Below, piece after piece: positions 34,802-42,473 of a DNA stretch of 64,000 nucleotides; the stretch's first letter is position 1, and every line of letters starts with the position of its first letter. Source of the DNA: Solwaraspora sp. WMMA2056 (lineage in GTDB: Bacteria > Actinomycetota > Actinomycetes > Mycobacteriales > Micromonosporaceae); assembly GCF_030345095.1 (NCBI RefSeq), contig NZ_CP128360.1, positions 248,001 through 312,000 of the forward strand, read 5' to 3'. The position numbers and the translations under genes are program-made. The notes under the pieces are model-generated. The model worked only from the letters and a program-made list of their open reading frames with translations, was not told the DNA's origin and did not search any database.

Positions 34802-36647
34802 GCCGACCGGCACCGGGTCGGCGGCCACCGGGGGTGCCCGGGTGCCGCTGCGGCACAGTCTGGTGCTGCGGCTGCTCACCGCGTCGGTGCTCGTGACGGT
34901 CTGCGCGGTCGTCGCCACCGCCTGGCTGACCGTGGAGTCGACGACCCGGGCGATCGAACAGGAGCAGGGCCGGTCCCTCGCCGACGACGTCAGCATCTAC
35001 GACACGTTGATCACGTACGCGGTCGAGCACCGCGACTGGTCGGCCGTCGCGCCGACCGTCGACGAGTTGGCGGCCCGCACCGACCGGCGGATCGTGCTGC
35101 TCGACCCGGTGACCCGCGACCCGGTCGTCGAGTCGGCACCCGGGCCGGCGCTGCGCGACGCCCGCCCGTCAGCGATCGTCGACCCGCTCGACCTCGACCC
35201 GGCGCTCGCCGCCAGCCGCCAGGAGTCCAGCATCGACACCCGGGTCGTCGGGCCGTACCGGCTGAGCGACGACGAACGCGCCGGCATCCGCAGGGCGGCC
35301 GAGGACCACCGGAGCTGCCTGGTCGACGGGGCGGGGCTCGCCGCCGAAGTCGTCGAGCTGCCGGGCGGCCGGGCGACGGTGACGATCCTCGACGCCGGCA
35401 TCGACCGTGGCCGGCCGCTGGCCTGCCCGGAGCCGGCGCTGCTGCGCGAGCCGGCACGCAGCGAGGTCGCACCCCTGGCCGAGCTGCTCGAACTCACCGA
35501 GGCCTGTCTCGGGCCCGACTCGGCGAACATCGATCTGGCTGTCACTCCGACACTGGACCTCCGGGTCCTGCGGGCCTCCCCGGGTGCGCCGTCCGAGGCC
35601 GACGCCCGCGCCTGCGCCGAGACGAGCCTACGCAACCAGCTCCGGGCGTACGCGGCACCGCCGGTGCTGCTGTACGTCACCGACGCGACGGCCACCGACG
35701 CCGGGTCGCCGACCGTCAACCTGTCCACCGGGAATCTGCTGCGGATCGCCGGCGTCGCCGGCCTGGTCCTGCTGCTCACCGTCGCGGTCACCGTCGGAGT
35801 CGGGATGCGCCTGGTCCGGCCGTTGCGGGCGCTCACCGAGGCGGCCCGTGCGCCGGTCGACCGGCAGCGCCGGGTGCCGGTCACCACCCGCGACGAGATC
35901 GGCTACCTCGCCACCGCCCTCAACGATCTGGCGCAGCGGCGGGACCAGCTGGAACAGCAGCGTCGGGCAATGGTCAGCGACGTCGCGCACGAGCTGCGTA
36001 CCCCGTTGACGAACATCCGGGCCTGGTTGGAGGCCGCCCAGGACGGGCTGGCACCGGTGGATCCACGCACCCTCACCCTGCTGACCGAGGAAGCCACCCT
36101 GTTGCAGCACGTCATCGACGACCTGCGGGATCTGGCCGCCGCTGATGCCGGCACCTTCACCCTGCATCCGGAGCCGACCTTCGTCGGCGACGTCCTCACC
36201 CAGGTCGTCGAGGCCAATCAGGGGGCCGCTGCCACCGCCGGGGTCACCCTGACCGGGACGGTGCACGGCGATCCGCAGGTCGTCCTCGACGCGGTACGGC
36301 TGCGGCAACTCGTCGGCAACCTGGTGGGCAACGCTGTCCGGCACACCCCGGCCGGGGGTTCGGTCACCGTCGACTGCGCGGTACGCGACGACTGGCTGAC
36401 CATCGAGGTGGTCGACACCGGAATCGGGATCGCTGCCGACGATCTGCCGAAGTTGTTCGACCGGTTCTGGCGGGCCGACGCCTCGCGCAGCCGGCGCACC
36501 GGCGGCAGCGGGCTGGGTCTGCCGATCGCCCGGCAGTTGGCCCGCGCACACGGCGGCGACATCACCGTGGCCAGCGAGCCGGGCCGGGGCACGCACGTCA
36601 CCGTACGCCTCCCGGCCCGGCACTGCGATCCGGTCAGCTACCGCTGA
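34794..36647 (+). CDS. Sensor histidine kinase
   Basis: A 617-residue kinase with a membrane helix near residues 22-44, a ~270-residue extracytoplasmic sensor domain with several cysteines, a second helix near 318-340, and HAMP. The H-box is MVSDVAHELRTPLTNIRAWL (His near residue 399), then N-box LVGNLVGNAVRHT, G1 VVDTGIGIAADDLPKLFDRF, and G2 GGSGLGLPIARQL. The large sensor is unusual for an antibiotic-sensing kinase. It is paired with the response regulator. Confidence 0.93.
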   Translation: MAEPTGTGSAATGGARVPLRHSLVLRLLTASVLVTVCAVVATAWLTVESTTRAIEQEQGRSLADDVSIYDTLITYAVEHRDWSAVAPTVDELAARTDRRIVLLDPVTRDPVVESAPGPALRDARPSAIVDPLDLDPALAASRQESSIDTRVVGPYRLSDDERAGIRRAAEDHRSCLVDGAGLAAEVVELPGGRATVTILDAGIDRGRPLACPEPALLREPARSEVAPLAELLELTEACLGPDSANIDLAVTPTLDLRVLRASPGAPSEADARACAETSLRNQLRAYAAPPVLLYVTDATATDAGSPTVNLSTGNLLRIAGVAGLVLLLTVAVTVGVGMRLVRPLRALTEAARAPVDRQRRVPVTTRDEIGYLATALNDLAQRRDQLEQQRRAMVSDVAHELRTPLTNIRAWLEAAQDGLAPVDPRTLTLLTEEATLLQHVIDDLRDLAAADAGTFTLHPEPTFVGDVLTQVVEANQGAAATAGVTLTGTVHGDPQVVLDAVRLRQLVGNLVGNAVRHTPAGGSVTVDCAVRDDWLTIEVVDTGIGIAADDLPKLFDRFWRADASRSRRTGGSGLGLPIARQLARAHGGDITVASEPGRGTHVTVRLPARHCDPVSYR

Positions 36648-37209
36648 ACACCTCTGCTTCGCAGTCCTCGATCTCGGTGCCGGCTGGTAGTCCATCAGCT
36701 AGTGACAGGAAGTCTCCATCGACGAAGGCGTCGATCCCCCGGTCCTGCAGACATTCCGCCCACGCTAGAAGCTTGTCCGGGTACTCGGGGTCGAGGCGCA
36801 GGGAACGCTGCCACAGCCGTTCGGGTTCCAGCGGAGCGCAGTCCTCGGCGACCTGCCGCACCTGCGGGGTGTCCGCTCTCGTCTTCCGCTCCATTTCCGA
36901 CACCCCGTTGTCCTCGAAGCACTGCAGCCAGAGGTTCATCAGCCGCTCCTGTTCCTCAGCGGACGTGTCGGGGCGGATCAACGGACGCTCGGCCTGCGGC
37001 GATGGCGAGGCGTCCGGCCCAGCGCTGCCCACGATCGAGGCGACACCACTGTCGCCGGTGTCACCAGCCGACCCTCGGGCACCGGTAGCGCTCGTGTTCC
37101 CGTCACCGCCGCCGCACCCGGCCGACAGCCCGATCGCCGTCACGGCGAGCGCGGCCAGCAACGGTTCGGCCAGCCGGCTCGCCGGACGCATCTGTCGATA
37201 TCTGCTCAT
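36634..37209 (-). CDS. Lipoprotein of unknown function
   Basis: A 191-residue lipoprotein: signal peptide with lipobox LSAGC near residue 32, a Gly/Ser/Thr-rich linker, and a conserved-looking C-terminal domain with four cysteines (LQCFEDNG, EDCAPLEP, WAECLQDRG, EDCEAEVF). ATG 37209 is used. The 3' end overlaps the convergent kinase gene by 14 bases. Cysteine-bearing lipoproteins next to kinase/exporter modules may be accessory sensors (inference). Confidence 0.75.
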   Translation of the reverse strand: MSRYRQMRPASRLAEPLLAALAVTAIGLSAGCGGGDGNTSATGARGSAGDTGDSGVASIVGSAGPDASPSPQAERPLIRPDTSAEEQERLMNLWLQCFEDNGVSEMERKTRADTPQVRQVAEDCAPLEPERLWQRSLRLDPEYPDKLLAWAECLQDRGIDAFVDGDFLSLADGLPAGTEIEDCEAEVFSGS

Positions 37210-37253
37210 GCGAGCCAGAATTCCGGCCAACCGTCAGGAACCTGTCAGCATTG

Positions 37254-37346
37254 TCAGCCGGCGACGGCCAGGCGGGCGAGGTGCTCGTCGGTGAGGGCAA
37301 GAGTGACGCCGTCGAGCGCCGCTTCCAACTGGTACAGCTTGCTGCC
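37254..37346 (-). pseudogene. Aldo/keto reductase 3' end fragment
   Basis: The minus strand encodes GSKLYQLEAALDGVTLALTD, EHLARLAVAG and a stop, nearly the same as the C-terminus of the intact aldo/keto reductase at 39564 (GSKPYQLDAALDGVSLDLTD, EHLARLNVAG). DNA similarity spans only about 95 bases; no other part of the enzyme is present upstream. It is a displaced 3' fragment from duplication or gene conversion. Confidence 0.7.
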
Positions 37347-37439
37347 GCACGGGGTCGGGCTGACGGCTGTCTGCCTGACCACCGTGCTCGCCGAGCGCGG
37401 CCTCGCCGTTGCCGACCGGCCAGCCGCGACCCGCACGCG

Positions 37440-37988
37440 TCAGCGTTGTTCTGCCAGTGGGTTTCCGTCGCTGAACTTCCAAGCCGGGTACTTCTCGATC
37501 ATGTACGGGCGGTGACTATCCCAGTCAGCCGGCCCGAGCAACCGCAGTTGCAATAGACGTAACCGGTCCTGCGGATCCTGTTCGTAACCCCAGGCGAACC
37601 CTACGAGCGGGACGACAAGACGCCGGTCGAGGTCCCACGGACCAATGGTGAGGAAGCTGTGTGCCCGCCACTGCACAGCGCCAGCGCGCCAGCGGGAGGG
37701 TGCGTCGAAGAGCACCGGCCGAAACCCGTACCAGGCGAATGGTGCGGTGGAGTCGGCGAACAGGTCGAACGGGTCGATCTCGAACCGGTCTGCCGTACTT
37801 GGCTCACTGACCAGCTGCACCCAACCCAGCATCGACCGGTAGCCACGGGCACTGAATTCGACAGACGCCGTGCAGACCGGCATCCCCAACTCTCGTTCAC
37901 TCTTGCCGACAGCTACCGGATCGTCGTTCGGCACGACCTCCACCGATACCCGGCCTTGATCACCATCAAAATCAAAGTAGATCTGCAC
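37440..37988 (-). CDS. Hypothetical protein
   Basis: A 182-residue soluble protein of unrecognised family. It is aromatic- and Trp-rich (AWYGFRPVLF; VQWRAHSFLTIGPWDLDRRL; YPAWKFSDGNPLAEQR) and predicted to be mostly beta. There is no signal peptide. GTG 37988 is the start. Third-position G/C is lower than in neighbours, suggesting recent acquisition. It sits between the reductase fragment and an SDR gene, with no operon partner. Confidence 0.6.
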   Translation of the reverse strand: MQIYFDFDGDQGRVSVEVVPNDDPVAVGKSERELGMPVCTASVEFSARGYRSMLGWVQLVSEPSTADRFEIDPFDLFADSTAPFAWYGFRPVLFDAPSRWRAGAVQWRAHSFLTIGPWDLDRRLVVPLVGFAWGYEQDPQDRLRLLQLRLLGPADWDSHRPYMIEKYPAWKFSDGNPLAEQR

Positions 37989-38009
37989 TAGGACATCATG
38001 GCTGCCGGG

Positions 38010-38900
38010 TCAGGCCGGTGTCGTGGCGAGCGGGAAGGCCACGCCGGTCAGTTCCTCGGAAGCTGTCCAGAGTCGGCGGGCCAGCGCTTCGTCGCGGGCG
38101 GCCGACGATCGGCCGACGAGTTTGGGCGCGCCACGGATCTCCCCAAGGCCACCCGGTCCGGCGTAGCTGCCGCCGGGGACGTCCGCCACCGCCGCGTAGA
38201 GCGTGGGCAGCGCGCCGCCGTCGTCGCTCTGCCCGAGCGCCTTGAACAACACCGTACGCAACCGCTGCAGTGGGCGGCGTTGGTGCCCGAGAAGGTTGGT
38301 GGCCGCCATGCCGGGGTGCGCGGCGGTGGCCAGCACCGGCGAGCCCACCTCGGTCAGGCGACGGTGCAGCTCCGCGGTGAACAGCAGGTTCGCCAGCTTC
38401 GACTGGGCGTACGCCGGGAAGGCCCGGTAGCGGCGGCGGTGCCAGTTGAGGTCGTCGAAGTCGATTTTGCCAGCGTGGTGGCCGCCCGACGAGATGGTGA
38501 CCACCCGCTGGCGGATCCGGGGCAGCAGCAGGTTGGTGAGCGCGAAGTGCCCCAGGTGGTTGATGCCGAGCTGCAGCTCGAATCCGTCGGCCGTGCGGCC
38601 CAGCGGCGGGATCATCACCCCGGCGTTGTTGATCAGCACGTCGACCGGCTCGGTGAACTTCTCGGCGAAGGTGCGGACCGAGGCGAGGTCGGCGAGGTCG
38701 AGCCGGCGCACGACCACGTCGCCGGTCATTGTCGCGGCGGCGTCACGACCTCTGGCGGGGTCGCGGACGGCGAGCACGACCCGGGCATCCCGGGCGGCGA
38801 GTGCGCGGGCGGCGGCGCGACCGATGCCGCTGTTGCCCCCGGTGACGACGATGGTCCGGCCGGCCTGGTCGGGGATCCGGGCAGCGGTGAATGTTGTCAT
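38010..38900 (-). CDS. SDR family oxidoreductase (retinol-dehydrogenase-like)
   Basis: A 296-residue extended SDR: VVTGGNSGIGRAAARAL near residue 19, NNAG near 92, NHLGHF, the catalytic Ser in VVTISSGGHHAG, and YxxxK in AYAQSKLAN. ATG 38900 is used; the frame is open further upstream but passes through the operator. It is divergent from a TetR regulator, its likely repressor. Substrate unknown. Confidence 0.9.
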   Translation of the reverse strand: MTTFTAARIPDQAGRTIVVTGGNSGIGRAAARALAARDARVVLAVRDPARGRDAAATMTGDVVVRRLDLADLASVRTFAEKFTEPVDVLINNAGVMIPPLGRTADGFELQLGINHLGHFALTNLLLPRIRQRVVTISSGGHHAGKIDFDDLNWHRRRYRAFPAYAQSKLANLLFTAELHRRLTEVGSPVLATAAHPGMAATNLLGHQRRPLQRLRTVLFKALGQSDDGGALPTLYAAVADVPGGSYAGPGGLGEIRGAPKLVGRSSAARDEALARRLWTASEELTGVAFPLATTPA

Positions 38901-38904
38901 GGAA

Positions 38905-38956
38905 AACAATGTAGTCAGCGACAACAATGTCGTCAACGACAACATTGGGTTAGGGT
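38905..38956. promoter_or_regulatory. TetR operator with 18-bp tandem repeats
   Basis: AACAATGTAGTCAGCGAC (38905-38922) and AACAATGTCGTCAACGAC (38923-38940) are direct 18-bp repeats, followed by a partial AACATTGG. Across the junction CAATGTCGTC pairs with GACAACATTG at nine of ten positions. TAGGGT (38951-38956) ends five bases before GTG 38962 and fits a leaderless -10 for the TetR gene. Confidence 0.6.
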
Positions 38957-38961
38957 GGGCT

Positions 38962-39546
38962 GTGCCCGCGTACCACCACGGAAACCTGCGGACGACGCTG
39001 CTCGCCGCCGCCGAACGCAGCCTGCGCCAGCACGGCGCGGGCCAGCTCTCGCTGCGCGAGCTGGCCCGCGAGGCCGGCGTCAGCCACGCCGCCCCGCGGC
39101 GGCACTTCGCCGACCGGCAGGCGTTGCTGGACGCACTGGCCGAGGCCGGATTCGCCCGGCTGGGCACCGAACTCCGCGCGGCGATCGACGCCGCCGGGAA
39201 GCAGTTCAGGCCGCGACTGCAGGCCATGGCGGCCGCCTACCTCCGGTTCGCCACCGAGGACGCCGCACTGCTGGAGCTGATGTTCGCCGCCAAGCACCAG
39301 ACCGGCGCCGATCAGCTCGTCGAAGCCGCCGCCGCGCCGATCGGGCTGATGCAGGACCTCATCGAGGAAGGGCAGACGCAGGGCCACCTGGCCCCGGGCG
39401 ACCCGCAACGGGTGGGCGTCGTGCTGCTCGCGACGTTGCAGGGCATCGCCGCTCTGATCAACGGCAACCTGGTCCCCACCGAACTGCTCGACGGGATCCT
39501 GGAGACGGCCGTCGACCAGTTCATCCGAGGAGCACGGCCCGGCTGA
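38962..39546 (+). CDS. TetR family regulator (WHG domain type)
   Basis: A 194-residue TetR regulator: YHHGNLRTTLLAAAERSLRQ, then HGAGQLSLRELAREAGVSHA, APRRHFADRQALLDALAEAG. The C-terminal domain (AMAAAYLRFATEDAALLELM) fits the TetR_C_33/WHG class. GTG 38962 is probably read from a leaderless mRNA. It likely represses itself and the divergent SDR gene through the 18-bp repeats. Confidence 0.9.
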   Translation: MPAYHHGNLRTTLLAAAERSLRQHGAGQLSLRELAREAGVSHAAPRRHFADRQALLDALAEAGFARLGTELRAAIDAAGKQFRPRLQAMAAAYLRFATEDAALLELMFAAKHQTGADQLVEAAAAPIGLMQDLIEEGQTQGHLAPGDPQRVGVVLLATLQGIAALINGNLVPTELLDGILETAVDQFIRGARPG

Positions 39547-39563
39547 CCGTTAGTCGGCGACCG

Positions 39564-40553
39564 TCAGCCGGCCACATTCAGCCGGGCGAGATGCTCGTCG
39601 GTGAGGTCCAGTGAGACGCCGTCGAGCGCCGCGTCCAACTGGTACGGCTTGCTGCCGCCCAGGATCGGGCGGATGCCCTGCGCCACCAGCCAGGCCAGCA
39701 CCACCTGGCCACGGGACGCGCCGGTGGTCCGGGCGACGTCGTCGAGTGCCGCGAGCCGCCGTGCGCTGCCCGGGTGGTCGTACACCGGCGGGATCGGCTT
39801 GGCCGGGTCGTCGTAGGCACCGGACAGCAGCGGGGTGTACGCCCACACCTCCATCCGGTACGCCTCGGCGATGTCCCGCTGCTCGTCGCTGAGCAGGCCG
39901 AACGGATGGACCACTCCCTCGGGCAGCGTGCCGGGGCGGGCCCGCAGATAGGTGGCGTTCAGCTGCAGGGCGTCGATCGGCCGGGTACCGGTGGCGGCGG
40001 CGTGGGCACGGGCCCGTTCGACCCGCCACGCCGGGTGGTTGGACGCGCCGACCCGGCGTACGGCACCGGAGGCGACCAGTGCGGCGACCGCGTCGACGGT
40101 CTCCTCGATCGGGGCGGCCCGGTCCTCCTGGTGCAGCCAGAGCAGGTCGACGCTGTCGACGCCCAGCCGGTCCAGGCTGCCGGCGAAGGCGTCGGCGACG
40201 GCGTGGCGACTGAGCCCGGCCCGCACGCGCGGCCACGAGCCGGCCCACAGCGGCTCGGCACCGACCTTGGTCGCGATGCGCACCCGCTGCCGTACGCCGG
40301 GCCGGGCGGCGAGCCACCGCCCGACGACCCGTTCGCTGTCGCCACCCCGGCCGTCCTGACTGGCCCAGAAGGCGTAGCAGTCAGCGGTGTCGATCCACTC
40401 GCCGCCCCGCTCGACGAACCGGTCGAGCAGGGCGAACGAGGTCTCCTCGTCGATCCGGGTGCCGAACATCATCGCGCCCAGGACCAGCGGCGAGGCCGGT
40501 GCCGGCGTGCTCGGGACAGTGGTGGTGGTAGTCGGGGAGTTCTCGTACGTCAT
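39564..40553 (-). CDS. Aldo/keto reductase
   Basis: A 329-residue NADPH-dependent aldo/keto reductase. Features: LVLGAMMFGTRIDEE, the catalytic Asp/Tyr in WIDTADCYAFW, Lys in IATKVGAE, and His in LLWLHQEDRAA. The C-terminal cofactor region is ILGGSKPYQLDAALDGVSL. ATG 40553 lies behind a MerR-type promoter. A broken copy of its 3' end occurs at 37254-37346. Substrate unknown. Confidence 0.93.
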   Translation of the reverse strand: MTYENSPTTTTTVPSTPAPASPLVLGAMMFGTRIDEETSFALLDRFVERGGEWIDTADCYAFWASQDGRGGDSERVVGRWLAARPGVRQRVRIATKVGAEPLWAGSWPRVRAGLSRHAVADAFAGSLDRLGVDSVDLLWLHQEDRAAPIEETVDAVAALVASGAVRRVGASNHPAWRVERARAHAAATGTRPIDALQLNATYLRARPGTLPEGVVHPFGLLSDEQRDIAEAYRMEVWAYTPLLSGAYDDPAKPIPPVYDHPGSARRLAALDDVARTTGASRGQVVLAWLVAQGIRPILGGSKPYQLDAALDGVSLDLTDEHLARLNVAG

Positions 40554-40566
40554 GCGTCCACCTTGC

Positions 40567-40588
40567 GACCTGGAGCGCGCTCTAGGTC
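40567..40588. promoter_or_regulatory. MerR-type operator between AKR and MerR genes
   Basis: GACCTGGAGCGCGCTCTAGGTC is a 22-bp palindrome apart from one G/T pair. Read on the minus strand, TTGACC starts just before it and CAAGGT lies 19 bases further on. That long 19-bp spacer with a central dyad is the hallmark of promoters activated by MerR proteins. The aldo/keto reductase is the predicted target. Confidence 0.65.
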
Positions 40589-40607
40589 AAGCGGTACTGT
40601 CAGCGGT

Positions 40608-40988
40608 ATGACGGCCTACTCACCCGCCGAGGCGGCGGCCCGGTCCGGCTTCTCGATCCACACTCTGCGCTACTACGAGCGGGAAGGGATCCTGTCGCCG
40701 GTCGCCCGCAACTCCGGCGGACGCCGCGTCTACAGCGACGACGACCTGGGCATGCTCGACTTCCTGCGCTGTCTGCGGGACACCGGGATGCCGATCGAAC
40801 GGCTCCGCCGCTACGGCGAGCTCTGCCGCGACCCACAGACCGTCCCGGAGCGGATCGCGCTGCTCCGGGAGCATGCGGATGCGGTCGAGCAGCAGATCGA
40901 CCAGTTGCACCGCTGGCGGGCCCGCCTCGACGAGAAGCTCGCCTGGTACCAGGGCCAGACGGCGGACACGACCGCGACCGACGGCTAG
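40608..40988 (+). CDS. MerR family regulator
   Basis: A 126-residue MerR regulator: AEAAARSGFSIHTLRYYERE, GILSPVARNSGGRRVYSDDD, LGMLDFLRCLRDTGMPIERL, followed by a dimerising coiled coil (HADAVEQQIDQLHRWRARLD). There is no cysteine-rich metal site, so it belongs to the small-molecule or stress-sensing group found beside aldo/keto reductases. It should activate the divergent reductase gene. Confidence 0.92.
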   Translation: MTAYSPAEAAARSGFSIHTLRYYEREGILSPVARNSGGRRVYSDDDLGMLDFLRCLRDTGMPIERLRRYGELCRDPQTVPERIALLREHADAVEQQIDQLHRWRARLDEKLAWYQGQTADTTATDG

Positions 40989-41059
40989 TCTGCCGGCTTT
41001 TCCACCGACCACCCCGCACCATGTAAAACAGCAGGTCAAACGGGGTGAGGAGTTCGACG

Positions 41060-41593
41060 ATGGCGGCAGCACCGGTAGATGGCGTCGACAGGGACCTGCG
41101 GGCGATGCGGGCGGGCATCGAACAGGCCCGGACGGCCGCCGCGTCGGCCCAGCACGAGGCCGAGCGGGTCGCCGGCCAGGCCGCCGCCGGCGGCTTCAGC
41201 GGCATCGTGGCCGGCATGATCCAGGTACGCAACGCGCTGAAGGAACTGCAGGCGGGTCTGGCCGGGGTCACCGGCACCCTCGACGAGGCGGCGGCCACGG
41301 TGGTGCCGGTGCCGAGGAAGGCTTCACCGGCGGAGGTGCTGGCCACGCTGGGCCGGGCCGGCGACAAGCTGCGCGCCGTCCAGGACGGCATCGGCGCAGC
41401 CGCCGCCAAGGCCGACGAGGTGGCGACGTTGGTGGCCCGGGTGTTGGCCGGCGGCGACCCGGGCCGGCTGCTCGGCACGCTCGGCACCGTCAAGGAGACC
41501 TTGGCGGCGGTACGGCAACAGGCCGGCGTCGTCGACGAGTCGCTGACCGCTGCCGCCGCCACCGCCCGCCAGGTCGGTAACCCCGGCACCTGA
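41060..41593 (+). CDS. DUF6244-like helical protein
   Basis: A 177-residue all-helical protein rich in Ala and Gln, with coiled-coil stretches (MRAGIEQARTAAASAQHEAE; TVKETLAAVRQQAGVVDESL). It resembles an actinomycete family I recall as DUF6244, of unknown function and found in WXG-like secreted contexts (memory-based). ATG 41060 has GAGGAG eight bases upstream. No signal or membrane segment is visible. Confidence 0.65.
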   Translation: MAAAPVDGVDRDLRAMRAGIEQARTAAASAQHEAERVAGQAAAGGFSGIVAGMIQVRNALKELQAGLAGVTGTLDEAAATVVPVPRKASPAEVLATLGRAGDKLRAVQDGIGAAAAKADEVATLVARVLAGGDPGRLLGTLGTVKETLAAVRQQAGVVDESLTAAAATARQVGNPGT

Positions 41594-41715
41594 ACGCCGT
41601 CCGCAGGAACGGCGACCTCTCCGGGGCGTTGTGCACTCAGGCAGGCAAGATCCAGTTGCGACAGTCTCCTACCCTGAGTGTCACGCACCGCCCCGCTTGA
41701 GATGCTGGAGGCGTC

Positions 41716-42111
41716 ATGAACTTCACCGCCGCAGTTCGTTCTGTGCTCACCCAGTACGTCGGGTTCAGCGGGCGGGCCCGCCGCTCCGAGTACTGGTGGT
41801 TCGCCCTCTTCTCGCTCCTGGTCAGCATCGTGACCTCGGTCCTGGACACCGCCCTGGGCACCAACTTCGAGGACTCCACCAACGGCGTCATCGGCGTGAT
41901 CGTCAGCCTGGCGCTGTTGCTGCCGTCGTTGGCGGTCGCCGTACGCCGGCTGCACGACACCGACCGGTCCGGCTGGTGGATCCTGATCGGGCTGATCCCG
42001 ATCATCGGCTGGATCGTCCTGCTGGTGTTCTACGTGCAGAACGGCACGGCCGGCCCGAACCGCTTCGGCCCCGACCCCAAGGACGTCGCCGGGTTCGGCT
42101 CAGCCGTCTGA
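41716..42111 (+). CDS. DUF805 family membrane protein
   Basis: A 131-residue membrane protein: YVGFSGRARRSEYWWFALFS at the N-terminus, then LAVAVRRLHDTDRSGWWILI, are the DUF805 signatures, with four membrane helices. TGGAGG precedes ATG 41716. It ends with GPNRFGPDPKD, also typical. Function unknown. A strong hairpin terminator follows. Confidence 0.9.
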   Translation: MNFTAAVRSVLTQYVGFSGRARRSEYWWFALFSLLVSIVTSVLDTALGTNFEDSTNGVIGVIVSLALLLPSLAVAVRRLHDTDRSGWWILIGLIPIIGWIVLLVFYVQNGTAGPNRFGPDPKDVAGFGSAV

Positions 42112-42132
42112 CGCCCGCGACAGCAACACCTG

Positions 42133-42183
42133 TGTGAGGCTGGGATACCCAACGGCAAGCTCGTTGGGTATCCCAGCCTCACA
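42133..42183. terminator. Strong bidirectional terminator
   Basis: Arms 42133-42154 and 42162-42183 are perfectly complementary over 22 bases (core GGCTGGGATACCCAACG) around the loop GCAAGCT. It stands between the convergent ends of the DUF805 and DUF397 genes, with no T run. Confidence 0.8.
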
Positions 42184-42212
42184 TCGTGCGGGCCGTCGCC
42201 GGGGGCGAGCGG

Positions 42213-42473
42213 TCAGGCTGTGAGGGTGCCGCCCTTGGTAGCGGTGATGAAGGCGGACCAGCTGGCCGGGGCGACCACCAGCACCGGGCCGCTCGGGTCC
42301 TTCGAGTCCCGTACGCCGACCACGCCGCCGAGCCCGTCGGCCACCTCGACGCAGTGGCCCTGGTCGTTGGATCGGCTGCTCTTGCGCCAGGTGGCGTCGG
42401 CCACCTCGACGCACTGGCCCTGGTCGTTGGAGCGGCTGCTCTTGCGCCAGGTGGCGGTGGACAGGTCGATCAT
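42213..42473 (-). CDS. DUF397 protein with duplicated N-terminal motif
   Basis: An 86-residue DUF397 protein. The usual N-terminal motif (TWRKSSRSND…CVEVAD) occurs twice in a row, at residues 7-26 and 27-46; the two 60-bp DNA copies differ at only two bases. The rest (VGVRDSKDPSGPVL, WSAFITATKGG) is standard. DUF397 proteins are about 60-70 residues and act with the adjacent XRE-DUF5753 regulator, as in the whiJ/abaA-type pairs of Streptomyces. ATG 42473 overlaps the regulator stop. Confidence 0.9.
   Translation of the reverse strand: MIDLSTATWRKSSRSNDQGQCVEVADATWRKSSRSNDQGHCVEVADGLGGVVGVRDSKDPSGPVLVVAPASWSAFITATKGGTLTA

Noticed and set aside
37254-37436. 60-codon minus-strand open frame as a complete gene
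   Set aside because: Only its last 30 codons match an aldo/keto reductase; the rest is unrelated sequence without a ribosome-binding site.
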